A stretch of DNA of 64,000 bases, from contig NZ_CP014699.1 in NCBI RefSeq assembly GCF_001642085.1, forward strand, positions 992,001 through 1,056,000, read 5' to 3'. Positions 41,228 to 50,207 of this stretch are shown in pieces. Each line of letters opens with the position of its first letter. The stretch's first letter is position 1. Below the pieces are notes generated by a model. The model was not told where the DNA came from and made no database searches. It was given only the letters and a program-made list of their open reading frames with translations. Source of the DNA: Streptococcus pantholopis (lineage in GTDB: Bacteria; Bacillota; Bacilli; Lactobacillales; Streptococcaceae). A program made the position numbers and the translations under genes.

Positions 41228-44200
41228 TTAAGGATTATAGATTCCTTCACCATTGCTGTCAAAATAAACAGCTTGGCCATTTGGCATTATAACCCATTGG
41301 CTGCGGACCTGTTCGCCGGAGTCAGCATCATAGTAGTTGACCCTCCCAGACGCCAGTCTGACTATATCGCCTTTGACCTGACTGCCATCTGTATTAAAGT
41401 ACAGACGCTGGCCGTTAATCACTTGCAGACCGGTAAGAGCTTTTCCTTCTGCACCAAAATAATACCAGCTGCCATCAGCGAAAATGAAGGTATTAACAGC
41501 CATATCGCCGGAATCAGCATCATAATAATAGTTGTTGCCGTTACTATCAGTAACAAGATTTCCCTTAACCTGACTGCCGTCCTCATTAAAATAGAGAACC
41601 TGATTATTGATAATCTGTGGGCCGGTGACAGCATGGCCGTTATTGTCCAGATAATACCAAACATTATTGCCGGTCGTTGCGAAATGACCGCTCACCCTCT
41701 CACCTGAATTGGCATCATAATAATAGTTGTTGCCAGTCTCATCTTGGGCAAAATAGCCTTTTACCTGACTGCCGTCCGAGTTAAAGAAAAGGTTCTGTCC
41801 GTTAATAACCTGAGAGCCGGTAACAGCATAGCCGTTATTGTCAAAGTAATACCAGACATTGTTACCGGTCGTTGCAAACCGGCCGACTACCAGTTCACCA
41901 GAATCAGGATGATAGTAAGAAATCCGTCCGCTGTTATCGCTCACCAGCTGCCCCTTAACTTGGATACCATTTTCATCAAAGTAGAGCCGCTGACCGGCTA
42001 TTGTCTGTGCTCCTTTGACAGCCCGTCCCTGAGCATTGAAATAATACCAGTTGTTAGCTCCCTGTTTAATAAAGGTATTGACAGTCATGGCGCCTGAATT
42101 AGCATCGAAATACCGAATATTGCCGTCTGAATCTGTCACAAGTTCCCCTTTGATTTGATAGCCATTTTCATCAAAATACTGGGTTACCCCATCAATTGTT
42201 ATGAGACCTCGGGCCATCACACCATTGCTGTCAAAGTAGCGCCATTGATTGTCGAAAGCATAGTAATTATTGGTATACATATCACCCAGTGGACCATAGT
42301 AATACTGCTTACCATCATTGTCTTCGTAGACAGCATCACGAAGCTGAGCCCCGTTTGGCAGGAAATAATACTGCTTATTGCCGATCGTCTGCCTGCCGGT
42401 AACCATATAGCCGTTTTCATCAAAATAGTAGTAATAACCATTTTCATTGACAAAGGCATTCTTGGCTTGATAGCCGCTTGTAGAGTAGTATGTCATGCCG
42501 GTACCATCGTGATAAAATCCAGTCACACCTTCTTGTCCGGTCAGCACTTTAGGCAGGAAGACGCCGTTTTCGTCCAAAGTAAAGTATTTGTTGCTGGCAG
42601 CATCCTGCAGCACATAATAAGCGCCACGACCGAGAATATTTGTTCCATTGAAGTATTCAGCCTTCCATTCCGTAATCTTAACGGATGGGTCAATCCGCTG
42701 GCCGTTGGAAATTTGAACACGCTCAAAGATTTGCGGATAAGCTGCTGCTAATTCATCTAAGAAGGCACCGCCGTACTGTGCCTGATAATCATCACCGTTT
42801 GTTTTGCTGTTAACGACGTAAAGCAGTTCTTTAATGACCGAATCAGTCCGATAGGTTCCAAAATTATTGACCCGTGTTGCTGTCACCACTTCCTGCCCCG
42901 GAAGGTTATAGATTTGATCTGGAACCCAGTCGGCAATCACCTGAATACCTTCTCGGTGCAGGGCCTTGATAGCGTTAATCAAATCCTGCTGGGAACCGTA
43001 TTTATTATTTTTACTCATAGCCAGATCATATCTATCTTCAAAGGCATAACCGTTTAAGATAATAGAATCTAAGAAGGAACCATCTTCAGAAGAGACATAC
43101 TGCGGTGCCATTTCAAAAGAAGTTACCCCCCATGACTTAAAGAGGTCAACATTTTCTGCAATCAGTTTATTTGTGTACTCGGCATCAGTGGTAACAAAAT
43201 CCTGAAAATTAGAGAACCCTTCATAAATCAGCTGTGAATCAAGTGCAGCGGACGATTGATACACTTGACCGTTTGATGTTGCTTCATCACTGGCAGCTAC
43301 ACGGACATCTTGATTATCCGGAGCTCCTACCGGCACCCAAACAGCTAAGTAGCCCGAAACCTGAACTTGGCTGTAGCCGGCTATATCGCTGGCATCAAAA
43401 CTTAAGATGCCATTGTTATCGGTATAGCGAATGAGATCGGAAGGAACTTGGCTGTCATCTAAATAATGAGCCAAACCTGATTCAGTTGTCAATAACAAAG
43501 GACGGTAGGCCTGGTTAGCGTGTGCAGCTCCCATATTAACACGGACAAAATCCTGACTGCCGAGCTGTAAATAAGGATTATTGCTGACAATGACCGCTAT
43601 CCCTTGTGTTCTTGTTTCTTCAGTCCCTAAGTCTGTTGCCTCTTGAGCACCGCTCCCATAACGAACTGAAGTCAGAACGCCGTTATAATCCCATTCCCAG
43701 TTTTCCCTGTCTTGACCTTCTACATAAGTTATCGCCATATCCTGACCGCCGGCAACATATTTGATGCGGGCTTTCATTAAGGTTTCAAGAGCATCATAGT
43801 AAGGAGATTTATTAGCCATATACTGCCCGTTATCCGTATACATATCGCCGTAATATACTCGAGTAATGGTGTCCTTATTAGTCAGCATCAAAGAATAGGA
43901 GGCTGGAATATTGGTTTGCGTGTATTTCTTGTCTGCTGAATTCATATCAGCATTGTAGATTTCAAAGGCCTGTTCCAGCTCAGCTGTTGTAATTCCTGTT
44001 AAACCATCAGTGTTGGGATTAATGTAATCATTAATGATTTGACCGATGACGGTCTGTACTTCGCTGTCATGAGCGCGGACAAAGACATAGTTAGCCATCC
44101 GTTCAGTGTACTTGCCTTCTGCCGAACGGTCATTTAAAGTTGTCGTGATGGTCGGTTCAAGACCGCTCCTCACCTGTTCCCCGCTTTTTGAATCGGTAAT

Positions 44201-45751
44201 CGGACGGGCGAGGGCATACAAAAGGGCATTGCGCAAGTAATTATCGATAGGGAGCTGAGCTCCGCCAGTATCAAGATTATATTGAGGATCATTATCATTC
44301 CAAGCTTCTAAAATGGAAAGATGATTAATCGCATTGGCTTCGCTGGCATCTACATTATAGTAAGCTTTGAAATAGTCAGAAGCAATCTGCAAAAGGTCAG
44401 CATTGACATTATCCACGGCATCGATCCGCACACCATCAAAGTTAGCTTCCGGATCATTAGCAACAATAGAGCCGTAGTTCATCAAATAATGCAGCCAATT
44501 CAGCTGTTCAGCCTGAACAATAGGATTAGAATTATCAATATCATTAGCTAACAGGAATTCATAGCCGCCTGTAGGATCGTCATCATCTTCAAAATATTTA
44601 GGAACCCCTGTCTGATTAGTCGGAGTCCGATTAAGCAGACGGTAATCTGAATTGGCATAGGCGGTTAAATCACTGTTGCTGTATAATAAGGCACCGCCCT
44701 GCAAATGATCTTTATTACCTTCAGAGGTATCAGATTCCGTATTTTTATTCCACATATCCTGCTCAATGACAAAAGCATTCATAATAGAACGCAGCCATTC
44801 AGATGACTGCTGGGCAGCAATTCTGATTTCAATATTTCTTTGAACCTCCTGTGCTGCTGCTGTTAAACTGGCCTGATCGCTTTCATTCGTATAAGAAACG
44901 CCTGTTCCCAAGCCTTGTGTGTTCATATAATTTAAATAAGCCACTTGAATATCTTTACTTGGCCACCAAGTCATTAAAAGCGGACGGTAGTCGCTTTCAG
45001 TTGATGCCACCCAAGATTCTCCGTTCTGCAGGATATACTGCGGACGGTACCAGGAATCAGCGGTAATATAGTTATTGATTGTCTCAATACTGGCTGCGTC
45101 TTCATTATAAATCTTATTATTGGCATTAAATGTATTAATCAGATCAGACAGCTCTTCTTGAAACCAATAAGCAGAGGATTCAGTCAAGGCTCCTGTTTCC
45201 GCATCAAAATAAAGAATTGTTCCGTTTAAACTGATGGCAAAATTTTTCTTGGCTGTCCCGTCTTCCTGAATATAATACTGCTTTCCATCAATCGTTCTGA
45301 TATTGGTCAGATCAATTTCAGACGCTTCTTGCTCAGTATTTGCAGTCTTTACTGCAGCTTGAACAGCTTGTTCTGTTGTCAAAACAGGCTGATAAGCGGA
45401 TTCAGGGGTTTGCTGACTTTCTTGAATCTGTGCTTGAACTCCTGCTTCAGCCTCGGATCCTTGTGCAGACTCCTCTTGAGATGATGTCTGCCCAGACAGC
45501 TCCTCTGAATTTTCATCTGAGGAAGAAGGAAGAGTTTGTATCGGGCTCTCTTCGTCAGACAAAGAAGGCTCAGACTGTTCTTGACCTTGTTCTGTCTCCA
45601 AAGAAGCAGCCGTAACATCTGCTGCAGTTGCTTCATCAGCCTTGATGACACTGCTTTTTCCTCCCAGAGTAAAAACTGCAGCAGCAGTGACAGCAATAAC
45701 TACCCACTGCTTTTTGACTTTGTGCATTTTGTAATGTGTCTTTTTCTCCAT
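41228..45751 (-). CDS. GH70 glucansucrase (glucosyltransferase)
   Basis: Secreted enzyme that polymerises glucose from sucrose into glucan. 1507 residues from the ATG at 45751 (GGAGG seven bases upstream). [14 protein letters not shown] is a KxYKxGKxW-type signal peptide. A Ser/Gln/Glu-rich variable region reaches about residue 150. In the circularly permuted barrel the nucleophile Asp444 ([12 protein letters not shown]), acid/base Glu482 ([10 protein letters not shown]) and stabiliser Asp562 ([12 protein letters not shown]) are all intact. From about residue 1080 to the end are tandem YG/CW-type glucan-binding repeats. The SEVQTVI sequence after Asp562 is more like enzymes making alpha-1,6-rich soluble glucan, so a GtfS/GtfD type is likely but not proven. 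Confidence 0.95.
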   Translation of the reverse strand: MEKKTHYKMHKVKKQWVVIAVTAAAVFTLGGKSSVIKADEATAADVTAASLETEQGQEQSEPSLSDEESPIQTLPSSSDENSEELSGQTSSQEESAQGSEAEAGVQAQIQESQQTPESAYQPVLTTEQAVQAAVKTANTEQEASEIDLTNIRTIDGKQYYIQEDGTAKKNFAISLNGTILYFDAETGALTESSAYWFQEELSDLINTFNANNKIYNEDAASIETINNYITADSWYRPQYILQNGESWVASTESDYRPLLMTWWPSKDIQVAYLNYMNTQGLGTGVSYTNESDQASLTAAAQEVQRNIEIRIAAQQSSEWLRSIMNAFVIEQDMWNKNTESDTSEGNKDHLQGGALLYSNSDLTAYANSDYRLLNRTPTNQTGVPKYFEDDDDPTGGYEFLLANDIDNSNPIVQAEQLNWLHYLMNYGSIVANDPEANFDGVRIDAVDNVNADLLQIASDYFKAYYNVDASEANAINHLSILEAWNDNDPQYNLDTGGAQLPIDNYLRNALLYALARPITDSKSGEQVRSGLEPTITTTLNDRSAEGKYTERMANYVFVRAHDSEVQTVIGQIINDYINPNTDGLTGITTAELEQAFEIYNADMNSADKKYTQTNIPASYSLMLTNKDTITRVYYGDMYTDNGQYMANKSPYYDALETLMKARIKYVAGGQDMAITYVEGQDRENWEWDYNGVLTSVRYGSGAQEATDLGTEETRTQGIAVIVSNNPYLQLGSQDFVRVNMGAAHANQAYRPLLLTTESGLAHYLDDSQVPSDLIRYTDNNGILSFDASDIAGYSQVQVSGYLAVWVPVGAPDNQDVRVAASDEATSNGQVYQSSAALDSQLIYEGFSNFQDFVTTDAEYTNKLIAENVDLFKSWGVTSFEMAPQYVSSEDGSFLDSIILNGYAFEDRYDLAMSKNNKYGSQQDLINAIKALHREGIQVIADWVPDQIYNLPGQEVVTATRVNNFGTYRTDSVIKELLYVVNSKTNGDDYQAQYGGAFLDELAAAYPQIFERVQISNGQRIDPSVKITEWKAEYFNGTNILGRGAYYVLQDAASNKYFTLDENGVFLPKVLTGQEGVTGFYHDGTGMTYYSTSGYQAKNAFVNENGYYYYFDENGYMVTGRQTIGNKQYYFLPNGAQLRDAVYEDNDGKQYYYGPLGDMYTNNYYAFDNQWRYFDSNGVMARGLITIDGVTQYFDENGYQIKGELVTDSDGNIRYFDANSGAMTVNTFIKQGANNWYYFNAQGRAVKGAQTIAGQRLYFDENGIQVKGQLVSDNSGRISYYHPDSGELVVGRFATTGNNVWYYFDNNGYAVTGSQVINGQNLFFNSDGSQVKGYFAQDETGNNYYYDANSGERVSGHFATTGNNVWYYLDNNGHAVTGPQIINNQVLYFNEDGSQVKGNLVTDSNGNNYYYDADSGDMAVNTFIFADGSWYYFGAEGKALTGLQVINGQRLYFNTDGSQVKGDIVRLASGRVNYYDADSGEQVRSQWVIMPNGQAVYFDSNGEGIYNP

Positions 45752-45812
45752 AATGAACCTCCAAATCTTGTTCGAAAAAACGTTTTCCAAACAAGCAACA
45801 TTCTAACATGAC

Positions 45813-45834
45813 CTGTCAGATTTTATTTTGACAG
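45813..45834. promoter_or_regulatory. Inverted repeat in the gtf promoter
   Basis: CTGTCA and TGACAG arms separated by 10 bp lie just upstream of a minus-strand extended -10 (TGTTAGAAT, TAGAAT at about 45801-45806). A cre-like GAAAACGTTTT lies downstream at about 45778-45788. The regulator is unknown. Confidence 0.45.
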
Positions 45835-46091
45835 ATGTCTTTTAATTGGATTACATTATTTTGCATTTTTATTTCGCTCTAGACCTTTCGCTTTATGACA
45901 TTTGAAGGCCCAATGGCTGCTCGAAAAAGAAAACAGGCGAACTTAAAATAACTATCTTATTGTTCTATTTAGCTTCATTTAGCTTCCTCCTTTATTTTGA
46001 CAAAAAGAAAACAGTGAAAAAAGTTCTATTAAATCTTTCTTCACTGCTAATTCAATTAGTCTTTATATAGGGATATGCTTTATACATTTCT
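45835..46091. other. Gap between gtf and the toxin cluster
   Basis: AT-rich, without a credible ORF. It contains a CAGTGAA (46012-46018) / TTCACTG (46040-46046) inverted repeat that can extend through AAAG/CTTT, similar to the inner stem of the hairpins near 8.7 and 16.7 kb, and a short direct repeat TTTAGCTTC twice near 45970. Confidence 0.4.
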
Positions 46092-46115
46092 AAAAAGCCT
46101 GCGCAAAAAGCAGGG
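46092..46115 (-). terminator. Terminator after the lipase-toxin operon
   Basis: CCTGC and GCAGG arms followed on the minus strand by T5, a few bases after the stop codon of the last cluster gene. Confidence 0.6.
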
Positions 46116-46119
46116 ACTT

Positions 46120-46431
46120 TTACGAATCAGCTGCGAGGGCATCAAATTTGTCAGCCTCCTGACTGACCGCCTCCTTGACCTTTTTGGACCAAGCACCTGT
46201 CATAGCACTGTCCATCGTATCGATTAAACCGCTGATCGTTGACTTAGCTGCAGCCGCTGCTTCTGCTACCAAACCTTCATGGCTGCTGACCAGAGCCTCC
46301 TGCTGCTGCTTAATCGTGGGAGCCAAAAATAACTGGATATGATTCTTCTCCATCTGTTTCATCAAGGCCGCTATACCGTCTTGCTCACTCTCTTCTTTAC
46401 TGGCAAAAACATTAGGCAGTGCTGTCTTCAT
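46120..46431 (-). CDS. Small helical partner protein of the lipase toxin (TlaA-like)
   Basis: 103 residues, alpha-helical, no signal peptide, ending with AMTGAW near residue 80 and a charged tail. By position it corresponds to the small WXG100-like adaptor proteins that accompany type VII LXG-type effectors; S. aureus TslA has two (TlaA1, TlaA2). AAGGAGAG lies seven bases before the ATG. It overlaps the preceding gene by 20 bp. Assignment rests on context and size, not on a recognised domain. Confidence 0.6.
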   Translation of the reverse strand: MKTALPNVFASKEESEQDGIAALMKQMEKNHIQLFLAPTIKQQQEALVSSHEGLVAEAAAAAKSTISGLIDTMDSAMTGAWSKKVKEAVSQEADKFDALAADS

Positions 46432-46804
46432 CTAAGGCTCTCCTTATTAAAGAAATCTTCTCTTCCTGCTGGCTTTTGGCTTTCTGATAAGCCGCTCTTT
46501 CTTCCTCTGACTGTCGCTCCAGCTGTCGCATCTCCGACTTGTATTGGGCAAAGGTCTGCTGACTGTATGAAGTATAGGTCTGATTTAACTGCTGAATAAG
46601 GGTGCCATCCGCCTCAAAATGTCTCAGCAGCTGGCTCATCCTCTCATGAGAATGCAGCAGCTCTCCCTCTAAACGACGCTGTATCTGAAACAGCCTGTTC
46701 TGTGCCCTTTCTATTGCTTGCCGGCTGGACCGGTAGGCCTCCTCCAACGCCTCTAAAGACTCTTCCTGAGCCTTCAACTGCTCTGCGAAAGCTGTGTCTG
46801 CCAT
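46412..46804 (-). CDS. Coiled-coil partner protein of the lipase toxin (TlaA-like)
   Basis: 130 residues, almost entirely helical with heptad-like charge pattern (QLKAQEESLEALEEAYRSS, RQLERQSEEERAAYQKA). GGGAGG precedes the ATG, which lies inside the end of the lipase gene (31-bp overlap), so translation is probably coupled to the toxin. It resembles the small DUF3958-like companions of streptococcal LXG effectors; role as adaptor or chaperone for secretion is inference. Confidence 0.6.
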   Translation of the reverse strand: MADTAFAEQLKAQEESLEALEEAYRSSRQAIERAQNRLFQIQRRLEGELLHSHERMSQLLRHFEADGTLIQQLNQTYTSYSQQTFAQYKSEMRQLERQSEEERAAYQKAKSQQEEKISLIRRALDEDSTA

Positions 46805-48051
46805 TGGCTGAACCTCCCTGCTAATTCACTGTCACTGGCCAACTTAGATGCGATTCCCTTATTGATCTCACTGTTAATCTGAGCAAAAGACTCTGCTAAA
46901 GTCCCCGCCTCTGTTTCGATGGCTTCAAACACTGTCTTCGTGGCTCCTACTATTGTCTCTTCTGTTACCCCGCCTAAACTCAAGGCTTCTTTAACCTCAG
47001 CCTCTGTCAGTGTGCTGCTGGCTGCCAATGCCTGCTGGACAGCGTCCTGCCAGAGCTGTTCCGCCTGACTGATGGCCTCCTGACAGGTCTTCTTGATGCT
47101 CTCTGCACAAGTCTGAGCCGCTGCGGCTATCTGACTCCCTATCAGCTGGGCCTGGCTGCTGTCCAGAAAAATCCTTTCACTGCTGGTATAACCACCGGAA
47201 GAAAAGCTATCTTTCAGCCCCCTGAGCGTGGCCATCTGCAGAGTGACGGAGGTCTTTATCTCGGCAAACTCAGACATAGCTGTTCCTGTACTGATGCGGC
47301 CGTCCGCATAAATTAAACGGCCGTCCTCTGTGAACTGCCAGACTGTCAGGCTATGATTGCTCAAAATATCCTGAACCCCCATATAGCCTTTCTTCCCAGC
47401 CGCATAGATGGCCGTCTTCGTTTTATTGCCGGTAATGCCGCCGATAATGTCACTGGAATTGCGGAAATTGCGAAACTCTTCCGGGTGGGTCTGCATATAG
47501 AGAAGCTCTTTATCACTGATGAGGTTGGCAATATCCGGACCGTTGTAGCCGACATTGCTCCAGCCGTTTTTGAGGGCCACATACATAGCAATCGCTTCCC
47601 CCAGAGAATGGCCGGTGGAGGTAATATGCGCTTCAGGATAAGCCTTAGCGATCTGATCGGCGAAATCTAAGGCGGTGACAAACTGAGAGTCAGAGAAGAC
47701 AAGATTTTCAGCCGATAAGTCTGAACCATTCCCTAACTTATTGCTGCCCAAGCCCAGAGACTGGATATCGGTGCTAAGGTCCTTAGAATCAAGAGGATTA
47801 GTCCCAGCATAGGCAATGACAATCTGAGAGGTATCGGGCTCTCCGTCTACTATCGGCGCTACCGCCATAGCTTGCATACCGTTGTCAAGATTGTCCTTGG
47901 CCTTGAGAACTTGAAATTGGCCGAGAGACTCATCTTTATCGTTATAATAATAATTCTCCCCTTCTTCTGGATGATATTGAACGTCATTTCTGTTTTCTTC
48001 AATCCAGTATACCTTATCTGCTAACCATCGGTTTTGTTCTTCTGTTACCAT
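46774..48051 (-). CDS. Lipase toxin with C-terminal LXG-like domain (TslA-like, type VII)
   Basis: 425 residues, no signal peptide. Residues 1-55 vary between copies. The class 3 lipase domain (about 56-265) has an oxyanion-side YAGTN at 81-85, nucleophile Ser149 in TGHSLGEA, probable Asp202 (NSSDIIGG) and His233 (SNHSL). Residues about 270-425 are a long Ala/Gln/Glu-rich helical region, which I read as an LXG-type secretion domain at the C-terminus, the reverse of normal LXG toxins and as described for S. aureus TslA. Two helical partner genes follow and a candidate immunity gene precedes it. No EssC or other secretion machinery is in the window. Phospholipid as target is inferred from the family. 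Confidence 0.75.
   Translation of the reverse strand: MVTEEQNRWLADKVYWIEENRNDVQYHPEEGENYYYNDKDESLGQFQVLKAKDNLDNGMQAMAVAPIVDGEPDTSQIVIAYAGTNPLDSKDLSTDIQSLGLGSNKLGNGSDLSAENLVFSDSQFVTALDFADQIAKAYPEAHITSTGHSLGEAIAMYVALKNGWSNVGYNGPDIANLISDKELLYMQTHPEEFRNFRNSSDIIGGITGNKTKTAIYAAGKKGYMGVQDILSNHSLTVWQFTEDGRLIYADGRISTGTAMSEFAEIKTSVTLQMATLRGLKDSFSSGGYTSSERIFLDSSQAQLIGSQIAAAAQTCAESIKKTCQEAISQAEQLWQDAVQQALAASSTLTEAEVKEALSLGGVTEETIVGATKTVFEAIETEAGTLAESFAQINSEINKGIASKLASDSELAGRFSQWQTQLSQSS
47803..47886 (-). repeat. 84-bp conserved block in the intact toxin gene
   Basis: Encodes DNGMQAMAVAPIVDGEP through YAG (toxin residues 56-83). By my reading it differs from the copies at 48568-48651 and 49295-49378 at about 4 and 6 positions, while sequence upstream of it diverges strongly. 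Confidence 0.85.
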
Positions 48052-48056
48052 ATTTA

Positions 48057-48464
48057 TTACTTACCTCCTAAATAATCCTTTTTTATATTACTAATATCTA
48101 TTTGCTGATAATCTTCGAGTCTGTCTTCTCTTTTCATAAATTCAAATCGGCTAACAGGACTTAGTCCTAATGTTCCGTATTCTTCATCGAAATCCTTTAA
48201 ATCATTAATTGCTATTGTAGTTACTAAATTATTATTATTATTTAATTTTATAGATAGTAAGTAAGTGCCTGTCTTCTTATCCTGACTAAATTTTGTAAAT
48301 TCAACCTTATTAATTGGATAATAACTTCTAGCTATCCATCTCACTACATTATCCTGCTGCCTCTTCGTCAACGTTTCCTTTGTTAACATACGGTATCCTC
48401 CTATAATCCCTCCTATACAAACGATGATTCCCAACAACAGTAAGTATTTCTTTTTACCCTTCAT
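48057..48464 (-). CDS. Candidate immunity protein 3 (next to the intact toxin)
   Basis: 135 residues from the ATG at 48464; GGAGG is six bases before it, and an in-frame GTG two codons earlier overlaps that site. A lysine-rich start (MKGKKKY) and a membrane segment at about residues 6-25 would leave the polar C-terminal domain outside, where an extracellular lipase would act. Residues 1-41 are identical to candidate 1; the rest differs but keeps the pattern K-TGTYLLSIKLNN. I recognise no family with certainty (DUF1310-like is possible). It ends six bases before the toxin start, and the toxin's ribosome site lies in its last codons. Confidence 0.65.
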   Translation of the reverse strand: MKGKKKYLLLLGIIVCIGGIIGGYRMLTKETLTKRQQDNVVRWIARSYYPINKVEFTKFSQDKKTGTYLLSIKLNNNNNLVTTIAINDLKDFDEEYGTLGLSPVSRFEFMKREDRLEDYQQIDISNIKKDYLGGK

Positions 48465-48546
48465 CGCCACCTCCTTTATGTTACAGTATAAAGATTAATC
48501 CTAATTACCTTATAGTATAGCATAAACAAGTGCTGTTTAAAAGTGA
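48465..48546 (-). promoter_or_regulatory. Cassette promoter block, copy C
   Basis: About 82 bp shared with 49191-49275 and 49939-50023. It contains an extended -10 TGCTATACT (TATACT at 48514-48519 complement) and ends in AAAGGAGGTGGCG, the ribosome site of the immunity gene. Confidence 0.7.
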
Positions 48547-48792
48547 ATTTTTCCTATTGAAATGGAGCCCAGCATAGGCAATGACAATCTGGGAGGTATC
48601 CGGCTCTCCATCTACTATCGGAGCTACCGCCATAGCTTGCATACCGTTGTCAAAATTGTCAACAGGGTCAGTGATGACTTGATATTGTTTACCCGCAACT
48701 AAGTCACCTTTCTTGATAGGGGCATCTACCCTTTCAGAATCGACATCATATACATCATCTGCAATTTCTTTGTAATTTTTTTCAGTTACCAT
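48505..48792 (-). pseudogene. Truncated lipase-toxin N-terminus, copy 2
   Basis: 95 codons. The first 47 are specific to this copy (TEKNYKEIADDVYDVDSE), then the shared DNGMQ...YAG block, then 20 unrelated codons that run out into the next promoter block. It lacks the catalytic Ser and everything beyond. It has its own AAGGAGT ribosome site and overlaps candidate immunity gene 2 by 7 bp. Either a dead remnant or a silent recombination donor. Confidence 0.8.
48568..48651 (-). repeat. 84-bp conserved block, copy in toxin fragment 2
   Basis: About 80 of 84 positions match the block in the intact toxin gene. Homology to the intact gene stops at its 3' end (48568). Confidence 0.85.
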
Positions 48793-49190
48793 ATAAACTC
48801 CTTATCATAGTAAATCACCTTAATATCAGACAAATACTTATTACCACCTGTATTTCCCTGTAGTTTAAATTCATTAGGAGAGTAATTGGAAGTTCTAATT
48901 TCTTCTCCTATCTTATCCTCTTTAAATGAAATCTTATATCTATTATTAATTATAGCCGTAGTACGCCAAGATCCAGTCATATTATTTTTTTGAAATTCAA
49001 TAAATTCTATCTTTTCAATGGAATGGCCATCAGCCAATTCATAGTGTTCAACAAGATACTTTGCTACTCTATCCTGCTCAGCTCTATACTTTTCTTCTTT
49101 ACTCTTTAATGAGTTAAACAATATAAGGCCTCCTATCACACAAACAGCTGCTATTCCTAAACAAACAAAATACTTTCTTTTACTCTTCAT
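48786..49190 (-). CDS. Candidate immunity protein 2
   Basis: 134 residues from the ATG at 49190. Same plan as the others: MKSKRKY start, one membrane segment at about 7-26, polar external domain with NNMTGSWRTTAIINN. Its membrane segment differs from those of candidates 1 and 3. The last codons overlap the start of toxin fragment 2 (ATGGTAA). Probable specificity is for a toxin no longer intact here. Confidence 0.6.
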   Translation of the reverse strand: MKSKRKYFVCLGIAAVCVIGGLILFNSLKSKEEKYRAEQDRVAKYLVEHYELADGHSIEKIEFIEFQKNNMTGSWRTTAIINNRYKISFKEDKIGEEIRTSNYSPNEFKLQGNTGGNKYLSDIKVIYYDKEFIW

Positions 49191-49275
49191 CGCCACCTCC
49201 TTTATGTTACAGTATAAACCAATTAATCCTAATTACCTTATAGTATAACACAAACAAGCACCGGTTAAAAGTGAA
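49191..49275 (-). promoter_or_regulatory. Cassette promoter block, copy B
   Basis: Same block as 48465-48546, with extended -10 TGTTATACT (TATACT at 49242-49247 complement) and the AAAGGAGGTGGCG ribosome site. Confidence 0.7.
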
Positions 49276-49543
49276 TCACTCTTATTAGAAGTGTTCCAGC
49301 ATAAGCAATGACAATCTGGGGGGTATCCGGCTCTCCGTCTACTATCGGCGCTACCGCCATAGCTTGCATGCCGTTGTCAGTGTCATCTTTGACTTTGAGG
49401 ACTTTGAATTGACCGAGCTCTTCTTTGTCTCGGCTAAAGAAATATGTTTTGTCTTCTTTAGGATGGTAGTCAACATCATCTCTAGCTTCTTCAACCCAAT
49501 ACACTTTATCTACCAACCATCTGGTTTGTTCTTCTGTAATCAT
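49265..49543 (-). pseudogene. Truncated lipase-toxin N-terminus, copy 1
   Basis: 92 codons. Residues 1-55 resemble the intact toxin more closely than copy 2 does (TEEQTRWLVDKVYWVEEARD), followed by the conserved DNGMQ...YAG block and eight unrelated codons entering promoter block B. No catalytic residues. Ribosome site AGGAGA. Same truncation point as copy 2. Confidence 0.8.
49295..49378 (-). repeat. 84-bp conserved block, copy in toxin fragment 1
   Basis: About 78 of 84 positions match the intact toxin gene. Homology ends at the same codon (after YAG) as in copy 2. Confidence 0.85.
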
Positions 49544-49545
49544 AA

Positions 49546-49938
49546 CTATTCTCCTAGATATTTGATATAAATACTATCAATATTTACGTTATTATCAATT
49601 GATGATTTCTTTAATTCTGCAAAAGTTTCTACTGGATCTAATCCTATATTATCTGTTGAATTATCAAATCGACTTAATTTTGAGACAGATAAACCGGTTT
49701 GTAATTTATCATCTCCATTAATTTTAAATTTTAGATGGTAAGTTCCTGTCATTGGATCTTGTCTAAAATTTAAGAATTCAATAGACTCGATATCATAACT
49801 TTTAGCTATCCTTTTAACCACATTATCCTGCTGCCTCTTCGTCAGCGTTTCCTTTGTTAACATACGGTATCCTCCTATAATCCCTCCTATACAAACGATG
49901 ATTCCCAACAACAGTAAGTATTTCTTTTTACCCTTCAT
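49546..49938 (-). CDS. Candidate immunity protein 1
   Basis: 130 residues from the ATG at 49938. Residues 1-41 (lysine-rich start, membrane segment, linker to QQDNVV) are identical to candidate 3, nearly so in DNA; the external domain then diverges while keeping DPMTGTYHLKFKING. It is followed after two bases by toxin fragment 1. Confidence 0.62.
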   Translation of the reverse strand: MKGKKKYLLLLGIIVCIGGIIGGYRMLTKETLTKRQQDNVVKRIAKSYDIESIEFLNFRQDPMTGTYHLKFKINGDDKLQTGLSVSKLSRFDNSTDNIGLDPVETFAELKKSSIDNNVNIDSIYIKYLGE

Positions 49939-50023
49939 CGCCACCTCCTTTATGCCACAGTATAAAGCAATTAATCTTAATTACTTTATAGTATAGCATA
50001 AACAAGTGCCGGTTAAAAGTGAA
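49939..50023 (-). promoter_or_regulatory. Cassette promoter block, copy A
   Basis: Same block as copies B and C, with TGCTATACT (TATACT at 49990-49995 complement). Its upstream edge marks the end of the cassette array. Confidence 0.7.
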
Positions 50024-50035
50024 TTCCCGCCACAA

Positions 50036-50070
50036 ATAAAAAGTGTAAGTCTGTAGTAGGACTTACACTT
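50036..50070 (-). terminator. Terminator of the DUF438 gene
   Basis: AAGTGTAAGTC (50041-50051) and GACTTACACTT (50060-50070) form a perfect 11-bp stem. On the minus strand it is followed by TTTTTATTT. It separates the hemerythrin/PAS gene from the cassette array. Confidence 0.8.
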
Positions 50071-50207
50071 AAAGAATAAGGGGAGATATATTTTATGTTA
50101 AAAAGCAAAAATCATATAAAAGAAATAAAAAATAATAGTAGAATGCAGCAATTCTTTGATTAAAATTTTAATCGCAGTGTAATTGTCTAATTCAATTTTT
50201 AGACTAA

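Noticed and set aside
45379..45696. 105-codon minus-strand ORF inside the gtf 5' region
   Set aside because: Out-of-frame shadow of the low-complexity Ser/Gln/Glu region of the glucansucrase.
50095..50163. 22-codon plus-strand ORF (starts MLKSKNHIKEIK) with AAGGGGAG upstream
   Set aside because: Very short, antisense to the 3' end of the DUF438 transcript, no promoter and no known peptide-pheromone pattern; plausible ribosome site alone is not enough.
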